Of a DNA stretch of 6,728 bases, positions 1 through 4,825 are shown in pieces. This DNA is from JAFGPJ01 sp964439135. Its GTDB lineage: Bacteria; Planctomycetota; Phycisphaerae; Sedimentisphaerales; Anaerobacaceae. The stretch covers positions 1 to 6,728 of the forward strand of contig CAYTNN010000238.1 of the NCBI GenBank assembly GCA_964439135.1, read 5' to 3'. The notes under the pieces were generated by a model, which was not told the origin of the DNA, searched no databases, and saw only the letters and a program-made list of their open reading frames with translations. Position 1 is the first letter of the stretch, and every line of letters starts with the position of its first letter. The position numbers and the translations under genes were made by a program.

Positions 1-196
1 GACACTTGGTGAAAACAAACCCAATCAAACCCAATATTATTTAGCCCCCAGATTTTCTGGGGGTTGAAAACCCAAGTTGAAAAAACAAAGCCAATTTGCA
101 GGCTGGTTAAATTGGCGCAAAGTCTTATTTGAAAGGATATTATGGCAATATATCGCCCTGCGGGCTACAAAAAAACAAAGCCAATTCAAAGCCAAT
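1..196 (+). repeat. Left block of AAACAAAGCCAAT short repeats
   Basis: The core AAACAAAGCCAAT, or its variant AAACAAACCCAAT, occurs near 13-25, 83-95 and 173-185. Shorter copies (CAAACCCAAT, CAAAGCCAAT) follow directly at 26-35 and 187-196. Between them lie non-identical inserts, several of which can fold: CCCCCAGA/TCTGGGGG at 45-63, GCCAAT/ATTGGC at 90-116 and GCCC/GGGC at 155-165. Spacing is irregular. The same core occurs in reverse orientation at the right end of the window, so this is a dispersed family rather than a local tandem array. I see no coding potential: frames through the block give low-complexity Lys/Gln/Pro-rich peptides. Confidence 0.8.
41..97 (+). repeat. Hairpin-containing repeat element, left copy
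   Basis: The order is TTAG, a perfect 8-bp stem (45-52 with 56-63, loop TTT), TTGAAA, a short variable spacer, then TTGAAAAAACAAAGCCAATT. A second copy lies on the opposite strand at 6648-6703 with the same order of parts. There the stem CCCCCAG/CTGGGGG is kept but the loop differs in length and sequence (3 nt here, 7 nt there). Conserved arms with a free loop suggest selection on, or spread by, the folded form. Its nature (REP-like, MITE-like or RNA element) cannot be decided from two copies. Confidence 0.7.
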
Positions 197-199
197 CTG

Positions 200-365
200 C
201 CGGCCGTGGGCCGGAAATCCGAAGCAAGAAGCTCTAAATCCGAAAAGAGTTGAATCTGTGCAAAAGGGCAAATTCGATCATTAGTTCCAAGTCTGCTTGC
301 TTGAGTTGGCCAAGCCGGTCAAGTGCGGGGCTTGGCCGCGAGCAACAGCAAATGCTCGCGGCCAA
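200..365. other. Cluster of strong hairpins, two mutually exclusive
   Basis: Three inverted repeats are visible. One is CCGGCC-GTG-GGCCGG at 200-214. The second pairs GGCCAAGCC (308-316) with GGCTTGGCC (329-337), 9 bp with a 12-nt loop. The third is a 13-bp perfect stem, 332-344 with 353-365, with an 8-nt loop (ACAGCAAA). The second and third share bases 332-337, so only one can form at a time, as in an attenuator. No U-tract follows on the plus strand and no plus-strand gene lies downstream. On the minus strand it lies about 290 nt beyond the lipocalin stop. The segment at 214-245 also carries the motif AATCCGAA twice. The role is unknown: structured RNA, distal 3' region or a repeat remnant. 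Confidence 0.55.
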
Positions 366-656
366 TCGTGTCCACTATTACTTCCCCAGACCGGTCCGTG
401 TCTCTATATGCACAGCGTTTGTGAGGGGCAAAATGTTAACTATAAAATTTTAAAAAAGTAAAAAATTTTTTTAGGGCAAAAAAAAGAGGAACAAATACAT
501 AGCGATGTGTGAAAGTAAAAAGATGAAAAACGTAAAAATAGAAAAAATGGGTAAGATGGAGGGCGGTGGCATTGCGACCTGTTGTTAGGGTGAGAAATTT
601 ATGTTGTTCCCAAGTATAATTATCGTTCGAATACAGGGGCACGGTTTTCGGTGGTA
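366..656. other. Non-coding A/T-rich, purine-skewed intergenic stretch
   Basis: I find no gene here. From about 430 to 570 the plus strand becomes very A-rich with long purine runs and few C residues. It includes GTTAAC, the palindrome TAAAATTTTA and runs of A6-T7 and A8. Read on the minus strand, which is the direction of the lipocalin gene ending at 657, this gives several U-rich tracts. None follows a convincing GC-rich stem, so I do not call an intrinsic terminator. Open frames across it give low-complexity Phe/Lys peptides without a ribosome-binding site. Confidence 0.5.
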
Positions 657-1187
657 TCAGGCGTCGGAACGGTCGTGTTTGACGAAAATTATTTTCTCAA
701 CTTCGAATCCCAGATTTTCAGCCGTCTTGAGCAGTTTATCGATCAGTGAACGACTTAGCGTTTTTTCGCGGGCTAATATCCAGAGATACGACCTGTCAGG
801 GCCGCAGACCAGGGCATAGGAGTAGTTATCGTGATCGAGTGCAATCACATTATAGCCGCCATAAAAGGGCCGGAAAAATGAAACCTTCAATCGACCGACA
901 GTTTTATCATTCACAAAATAAGCCCGGCCCTTCGCCCGGCTCCAGCGTTCTTTCCGTTTGTCATAGCCACTGTTTAAGACATCGATTCCGCCGTCATCCC
1001 GTAAAGTGTAAAGTGCCGATACGTTGTCGAGTCCGCGTTCGAAACTGTGGTCCAGCCTGGCGATCTCATACCACTTGCCCTGGTACCGGTTTACATCGAA
1101 ATTTCGAACCGCCTGGATTCCGGAAGGGCTGCCGGAACATCCGGCCAGCACGAAAAACAGAAGCAGAATGATAATTATACTTTTCAT
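657..1187 (-). CDS. blc: Outer-membrane lipoprotein Blc (bacterial lipocalin)
   Basis: This 176-residue protein is very close in length and sequence to E. coli Blc, an outer-membrane lipocalin whose beta-barrel binds fatty acids and lysophospholipids. A hydrophobic signal peptide ends in the lipobox LAGC, with C17 as the lipidated residue and Ser at +2, which fits outer-membrane sorting. The lipocalin signature is at 35-44 (YQGKWYEIAR, with G37 and W39). Further Blc-typical blocks are FERGLDNVSA (49-58), LRDDGG (62-67), FYGGYNVIALD (108-118), LVCGPDR (126-132) and YLWIL (134-138), followed by R140. The start is supported by GAAAGG nine bases upstream. Neighbours are oriented away or distant, so it is probably monocistronic. 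The upstream region carries several inverted repeats. The assignment is secure; the natural ligand here is unknown. Confidence 0.96.
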   Translation of the reverse strand: MKSIIIILLLFFVLAGCSGSPSGIQAVRNFDVNRYQGKWYEIARLDHSFERGLDNVSALYTLRDDGGIDVLNSGYDKRKERWSRAKGRAYFVNDKTVGRLKVSFFRPFYGGYNVIALDHDNYSYALVCGPDRSYLWILAREKTLSRSLIDKLLKTAENLGFEVEKIIFVKHDRSDA

Positions 1188-1452
1188 AATGGATAACCTT
1201 TCGTCATCTAAAGACCGGCTTAAGCATCGAGAGCTTAATTCCGTATGCTGCTCGATCGATTTATCAATCTATCACACAAGGCCGGCGATTTCCATGCACT
1301 ATGAGCGGCCGGCGTATTATTTAATACGAAAAAATCCGGGATTGAGAGATTTATTTTGGAATTTTGTTAATAAAATTCAAATACGAGCGTCTATATATAT
1401 GAAAGAAAGAGATTTTAGTAGTTACTAAGATTACCGGCGAAAGAACCAGGCT
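1188..1452. promoter_or_regulatory. Upstream region of the lipocalin gene with clustered inverted and direct repeats
   Basis: No gene is seen in this part. Four symmetric elements lie within about 150 bp upstream of the lipocalin start: ATCGAG-AGC pairing with GCT-(G)-CTCGAT at 1226-1256 (9 bp, one bulged G, in the probable leader); a direct repeat GGCCGGCG at 1280-1287 and 1307-1314; CGTATTA-TT-TAATACG at 1313-1328 (7+2+7); and GAATTTT-GTTAAT-AAAATTC at 1359-1378 (7+6+7). The 1313-1328 dyad overlaps the second direct repeat. Such symmetry is typical of repressor sites, but I could not place a convincing -35/-10 pair relative to them. The regulatory role is inferred. Confidence 0.35.
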
Positions 1453-1644
1453 ATGGATTCTCAGGATTTAATTATAATAGGTCACAGGGCTAAGATTGAG
1501 ACTGAGGCTTTTATCAATCGCAACCTTAACGATCGGGCTAAAGGATGGCCGAAAAGCTGTCTTTGCGGCCCCAATTATGCTGATTACTGCCAGGAAGGAC
1601 AGGTTGATAAACGTAACATATCAGGGATGCTCCTGAGACAATAA
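1453..1644 (+). CDS. Doubtful small hypothetical protein
   Basis: This is an ATG-started frame of 63 residues closed by an in-frame stop 30 bases upstream. I do not recognise it. The N-terminal part is hydrophobic-acidic (MDSQDLIIIGHRAKIE). The C-terminal part has three Cys residues in CLCGPNYADYC (residues 36-46). There is no good ribosome-binding site: only AGG four to five bases before ATG. It sits between two minus-strand genes on the opposite strand. It could be a small protein, a remnant of a larger gene or chance. Its antisense frame also reads as a smooth hydrophobic peptide, which weakens any conclusion from composition. Confidence 0.2.
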   Translation: MDSQDLIIIGHRAKIETEAFINRNLNDRAKGWPKSCLCGPNYADYCQEGQVDKRNISGMLLRQ

Positions 1645-1683
1645 ATTATGCCGATTGGTTTGCTGCCTGTGCGGTTTTTACTT

Positions 1684-2637
1684 TTAACTGAATTGAAGCC
1701 AGAAATCGGAAGAGGCCTGCAATTGCAATCTTATGGTCTTATCCATGGACGCCGCCAGCCAGCGTTTTGCGGGTGCAGCTTCTGCTAAAGATGCTAAGAG
1801 GTTGCGGTCGATGTTTTCGCCCGGCTCGCCGCCCTTCCAGAAGATCCCGAGCGTATTCGAGATGATTGCGAGTCTGTCATAGAGAGGGCTGAGCCTGAGA
1901 TTTCGCGCACAGCATGCGTAAGGCCGCTCCGGATGGAGTTCTCCGCCAATCGCTTTAAGGAGAATCGCAAGGGCTCCGGCGAAATCCCAGTGACATGGCA
2001 TAAAAAGATCGATAGCCATCGCTAAGGATATTCCGGCTTTTTGGCCATCGACCGTATCGTGGATGATCGTCGCTTTTGTCTGTTCGAGGAAGGCCGTGTT
2101 GTCGTTGTAGTGTTTTCCGGCTGGATTCGCTTCCGGCTCGCCGTAATCTCCGAGATCCAGGGCAATATTGTGATAGGGCTGGCCCGGATCCAGCGCCGAG
2201 ACGACCTTGTCAACGATTCGCTGCACCTGCCATATTTTTAAGGGGCTGGCTTGGCCAATGGCGTTCAATAGTTCATCCGCGGAGATGCCGCCGACATCGA
2301 GGTTCATGCCCCGAACAGACGGATCTTCACACCAGCGAGAAAGTATGAGCCGGCAATTTTCCAGCTCCTTTTTTCGCTCTGGCGGCCGCTCGTCCGATTC
2401 CTCCGTACAGCGCCCGGTTCCGATGGCCCCGACAATCCGCTCGGCTTCCCTGCCGGCCTCGTGATAGCATGATTCGAAGCGAGTAATAAGCTCTCTTATC
2501 CGAACGGTCTGCTCGTCAAGGGGGGCAATGGCATCTTCGGCCTTATCGATGTCTAACATCTCGGCGTCGGCTTGAACGCCGCAGTTCTGCCAACTTGCTC
2601 TGCAAGCTCCTTCGTTTGTATTTCTTTCTTCATTCAT
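1684..2637 (-). CDS. Unrecognised 317-residue cytoplasmic protein
   Basis: I do not recognise the family. No signal peptide or membrane segment is visible. Residues 20-105 are rich in Glu, Asp and Arg and look helical. Residues 113-317 are more globular, with W136, an NIALDLGDYGEPE segment (157-169), MPCHWDF (213-219), YACCARN (240-246), a Gly-rich turn KGGEPG (268-273) and an aromatic C-terminus (DFWLQFS). There are nine Cys residues but no CxxC pair. The frame stays open 20 codons further upstream to 2697, but I prefer the ATG at 2635-2637. A TATAAT box lies inside that extension, the extra N-terminus looks unlike protein, and no ribosome-binding site precedes 2697. The chosen start has only a weak GGTG-like site. 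It appears monocistronic. Confidence 0.72.
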   Translation of the reverse strand: MNEERNTNEGACRASWQNCGVQADAEMLDIDKAEDAIAPLDEQTVRIRELITRFESCYHEAGREAERIVGAIGTGRCTEESDERPPERKKELENCRLILSRWCEDPSVRGMNLDVGGISADELLNAIGQASPLKIWQVQRIVDKVVSALDPGQPYHNIALDLGDYGEPEANPAGKHYNDNTAFLEQTKATIIHDTVDGQKAGISLAMAIDLFMPCHWDFAGALAILLKAIGGELHPERPYACCARNLRLSPLYDRLAIISNTLGIFWKGGEPGENIDRNLLASLAEAAPAKRWLAASMDKTIRLQLQASSDFWLQFS

Positions 2638-2655
2638 CTCGACACCGTACTTTAG

Positions 2656-2683
2656 ATTATAAGGTTTGCGTATAAGGGCACAA
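2656..2683 (-). promoter_or_regulatory. Candidate sigma70-type promoter for the unrecognised 317-residue gene
   Basis: On the minus strand, TTGTGC (2678-2683) and a perfect TATAAT (2656-2661) are separated by 16 bp. Transcription would begin near 2649, giving a leader of only about 12 bases before the ATG at 2637. The -35 box is weak (3 of 6). This promoter fits the downstream start and not the one at 2697. Confidence 0.4.
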
Positions 2684-2837
2684 GAACAGAAGGGCATAAA
2701 TCACAGGGAAAAGTTGATTGCCGCTTCAACTGTAATGATACTTCCAATTGATTGTCGTGAAAAGAAATTCGTAGCGGCGATTTGTCTGTTATAATTTTGG
2801 CGGCCCGACAATAGGCTTATGCCACCGGCACGGGAAT

Positions 2838-2867
2838 AAAAAAAGCCCCGCGAATAATAGCGGGGCT
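2838..2867 (-). terminator. Intrinsic terminator of the pseudopilin-like gene
   Basis: On the minus strand, a perfect 8-bp GC-rich stem AGCCCCGC/GCGGGGCT (2860-2867 with 2844-2851) with an 8-nt A/T-rich loop is followed at once by seven U residues. It starts 19 bases after the stop codon of the gene ending at 2886. This is a textbook rho-independent terminator and separates that gene from the next minus-strand gene. Confidence 0.93.
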
Positions 2868-2885
2868 GTATACTGAAGCTGATTA

Positions 2886-3647
2886 CTATTTTTTTGCGCC
2901 GGTATACCAGCGCATACGTACATTATCTCCAGTAGTTTCTTCAAGAGAAGTAACGCGTCCATCCAACCACAGAATATTGGCTTTCCCGCCGGTCTTAAAA
3001 GGCTCGTTTATTCTGACACTATGTCTGAAGATGTCACGATATTGATCCGAACGGCCGCCCCCTTGTCGATAATGCACCAAATTCATAGCACCGGGAGTGT
3101 CATTATTATGGAACATGTCTTGTTCGTTGTTTTCGACTCTCGGTTCCATATGGTCATGACAAAAGATAAATTCCGAAGGCCGCAGATCATTCGTACTTTT
3201 GTTCCTGGCATCCTCGTGAAAATTAAGAGCAAACGCCGCTTCCTGAACCGCATCAGGATCGACGTCATATATCAGCGAGGGAACACGCCGTAAGCTCGGG
3301 CAGTTAAAAATCTTCGTCTCTTTCAGGTATGGTTTATATATAATGCCCCAATATGCAGTGCTGTTGCTAAGGGGTAGTAAATTACCTCCTGCATCGTACC
3401 AGAGAAAACCGTTCGCGCTGTGGTAATTGGGCAATTTTCGATCATTGTCGTCCAAATACATGAACAGCGCAAGTCCAACATTTCTTAAATTTGATTTACA
3501 GATAGTTTGCTTTGCCGATTCTTTGATTCTTCGCATGGCGGGCATTATTATTGCCATTAAGACAGCAATGATCGCGATAACCACAAGCAGTTCGATTAGT
3601 GTAAATCCTTTAACATTGCGCCGGATTACCCTTCCTCTATCCTTCAT
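2886..3647 (-). CDS. Pseudopilin-like protein with prepilin-type N-terminus
   Basis: The 253-residue protein begins with a class III (type IV prepilin) signal. A basic leader ends KG|FTLIELL, with cleavage by prepilin peptidase expected after G14, F15 as the methylated residue and E19 at the conserved +5 position. A hydrophobic helix of about 20 residues follows. Next come CKSNLRNVGLALFMYLDDN, the usual post-helix block, NCPS, and near the C-terminus GGKANILWLDGRV. This order matches the large family of prepilin-type proteins with an H-X9-DG C-terminal motif that is multiplied in Planctomycetota. Here the position nine residues before DG is Thr, and the nearest His (in FRHS) is ten residues further upstream, so the hallmark is altered. 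The frame is open to 3746, but ATG at 3645-3647 has GAAGGG nine bases upstream and gives a normal leader length. Substrate or partner is unknown. Confidence 0.9.
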   Translation of the reverse strand: MKDRGRVIRRNVKGFTLIELLVVIAIIAVLMAIIMPAMRRIKESAKQTICKSNLRNVGLALFMYLDDNDRKLPNYHSANGFLWYDAGGNLLPLSNSTAYWGIIYKPYLKETKIFNCPSLRRVPSLIYDVDPDAVQEAAFALNFHEDARNKSTNDLRPSEFIFCHDHMEPRVENNEQDMFHNNDTPGAMNLVHYRQGGGRSDQYRDIFRHSVRINEPFKTGGKANILWLDGRVTSLEETTGDNVRMRWYTGAKK

Positions 3648-3656
3648 TTTATTTTG

Positions 3657-3662
3657 CCCTTC
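3657..3662 (-). promoter_or_regulatory. Ribosome-binding site fixing the pseudopilin start
   Basis: On the minus strand, GAAGGG ends nine bases before the ATG at 3647. It decides between this start and the 33-codon-longer frame, whose extension has no such site and would put extra residues ahead of the prepilin leader. Confidence 0.65.
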
Positions 3663-3719
3663 AAAGTGCTGTCTCAGTATGTTGGTGCTGATAAAAGAAC
3701 TCTCCTTGTGGTATTTAAC

Positions 3720-3746
3720 ATGATAGCATGGTGATGGTATCAGCAA
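3720..3746 (-). promoter_or_regulatory. Candidate promoter with embedded operator-like dyad, pseudopilin gene
   Basis: On the minus strand, TTGCTG (3741-3746) and TATCAT (3720-3725) are 15 bp apart. The -10 box is preceded by TGC, making an extended -10 (TGnTATCAT). The segment 3721-3742 is an imperfect dyad, TGATA-C-CAT facing ATG-C-TATCA, which fills the spacer between the boxes. A protein bound there would block polymerase. The leader would be about 65 nt. The short spacer is a weakness, partly offset by the extended -10. Confidence 0.35.
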
Positions 3747-4026
3747 TCCCTTACATTGCCATCAACGTGCGTATCGCAATAAATTCTTAAGGGAATTACT
3801 TAATTAAGTCAGCCCCGGCCGTTTTTCCGAGCCCTTATTAGGACAATGTACCATATTTTTACTATGAATGCAACTTTTTTGTTTTCTCATCGCCGATATT
3901 TTCCGGTATCGCAATCTCTAAGCTGGATATTTGAAACTACGGCAACAGGCATCATGTACTTTTTGCAGAAATCGGTCCGGGTATTGAAAAATATTTTCAA
4001 GATAAGTAGCTATCTAACGTCAAATA
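3747..4026. other. Intergenic region between divergent units
   Basis: I see no gene here. A 72-codon open frame (3846-4064) has no usable ribosome-binding site and no recognisable composition. Two perfect palindromic elements stand out: ACTTAATTAAGT at 3798-3809 (12 bp), and TTGAAAA-ATA-TTTTCAA at 3984-4000 (7+3+7). The second lies about 30-45 bp upstream of the proposed -10 box for the plus-strand paralogue pair and would be well placed for an activator or repressor. The region must also supply the promoter of the pseudopilin gene on the other strand. Confidence 0.45.
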
Positions 4027-4035
4027 TGGTATGCT
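4027..4035 (+). promoter_or_regulatory. Candidate extended -10 promoter for the paralogue pair
   Basis: TGGTATGCT reads as TGn-TATGCT, an extended -10 element. No good -35 box lies 16-18 bp upstream. Transcription would start near 4042, giving a leader of about 70 nt before the ATG at 4114. It is the only promoter-like sequence I could place between the upstream palindrome and the gene. Confidence 0.25.
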
Positions 4036-4097
4036 GCCAAAGCGATTTAAAGGCTCTGCCGTAAGGGTGAGCCTGGTAATTTGAATCTCACTCAAAG

Positions 4098-4104
4098 AAA
4101 GGAG
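4098..4104 (+). promoter_or_regulatory. Ribosome-binding site fixing the start of the first paralogue
   Basis: AAAGGAG lies nine bases before the ATG at 4114. The frame is open upstream to a TTG at 4081, but that codon precedes this site. The downstream paralogue has the equivalent AAAGGA ten to eleven bases before its own ATG, and the two leaders are alignable, confirming the 4114 start. Confidence 0.8.
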
Positions 4105-4113
4105 CAAAGGGCA

Positions 4114-4749
4114 ATGAACCAACCGAAAACCACAGGAATGAGCGTGACCTTAACAAGAACCTTTCTGTTAATGGCTACAGGTCTTCTTGTCTGGACTTCC
4201 GCCGCGGCAGCTCAGGAAAAGTTAGGTGACCTTGTCGAAGAAGCAGGCTTCAACTGGATGATAGGCAGATGGACGGCCACCACCGACGATGGCCAGGAGA
4301 TCGAAATGACCTATAAATGGGGCCTTGACAGGTACCTGGCCACCGTTGATTTTAAAATGGGAGAATATGCTTACCGCGGCATGATCTTCTATGTGCCGTC
4401 CGAGCAAAAAGTCATCGAGATCGGAGTCGATAACAGGGGCGGTACAGCAAAAGGCACGTGGGAAATTGACGGCGAAAAAGCCATCTCGAAAAGCGAACGT
4501 ACCCAGGCCGACGGCGAAACTATGAGGGCGGCGATGTTACACTCGAAAGTAGACGCCGAAACGATGAAGGTAGCGGTTTACCAGATCCAGGCAAACGGCG
4601 AGCAGGCCGATGAGCCATGGGCAACGCTTCAGTTCAAGCGCCAGAAAAAGCAACCTCCCCAAAAAGCCGGTAACGCCTCCAAAACGGAACAAAAACAAAA
4701 GACGGAAAGTATGACAGTAGCAGAAATTGAGGTGGAACTTACTCGTTGA
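4114..4749 (+). CDS. Exported beta-barrel-like protein of unknown function, paralogue A
   Basis: This 211-residue protein has a Sec signal peptide: basic/polar start, hydrophobic core FLLMATGLLVW and cleavage expected after A33 (AAAA|QE). The mature part begins with a WMIGRW motif (48-53), DG (59-60), YKW (67-69), GVDNRGG (104-110), GTW (114-116) and VDAETMK (146-152). Alternating hydrophobic strands and the W-x2-G-x-W opening resemble calycin/lipocalin-like or DUF1579-like barrels. That resemblance is my inference from pattern, not a database match. It aligns without gaps to the next gene product over 190 residues, about 40% identical by hand count. After K190 it carries 21 extra polar residues rich in Lys, Gln and Glu, at a point where the paralogue stops. 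It probably acts in the periplasm or is secreted, and is probably cotranscribed with the next gene, 76 bp downstream. Confidence 0.85.
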   Translation: MNQPKTTGMSVTLTRTFLLMATGLLVWTSAAAAQEKLGDLVEEAGFNWMIGRWTATTDDGQEIEMTYKWGLDRYLATVDFKMGEYAYRGMIFYVPSEQKVIEIGVDNRGGTAKGTWEIDGEKAISKSERTQADGETMRAAMLHSKVDAETMKVAVYQIQANGEQADEPWATLQFKRQKKQPPQKAGNASKTEQKQKTESMTVAEIEVELTR

Positions 4750-4825
4750 GTCACCGGACACATCTGCGAGTGACATGTGTAGCCACTAATTGTAAATTCT
4801 CGACGAAAGAAAGGAACCAAGCATT

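Noticed and set aside
1..196. Possible CRISPR array
   Set aside because: The recurring unit is only about 13 bp, spacing is irregular, some units abut directly, the repeats are not palindromic at their ends, and no cas gene is present.
250..453. 67-codon plus-strand open frame
   Set aside because: It has a TTG start without a clear ribosome-binding site and runs through the hairpin cluster. Its composition follows the inverted repeats rather than a protein.
436..642. 68-codon minus-strand open frame
   Set aside because: It is a Phe/Thr/Tyr-rich translation of the A/T-rich tract with no ribosome-binding site or recognisable motif.
2638..2697. Longer N-terminus of the 317-residue protein starting at 2697
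   Set aside because: The 60-bp extension contains a perfect TATAAT with a partial -35 box and has no ribosome-binding site ahead of it. The ATG at 2637 is the better start, though its own site is weak.
3846..4064. 72-codon plus-strand open frame in the intergenic region
   Set aside because: There is no usable ribosome-binding site (AGGA sits directly against the start codon), no family resemblance, and it overlaps the proposed promoter of the paralogue pair.
4081..4113. TTG start 11 codons upstream for paralogue A
   Set aside because: The good AAAGGAG site lies after this TTG and nine bases before the ATG at 4114, and paralogue B aligns from that ATG.
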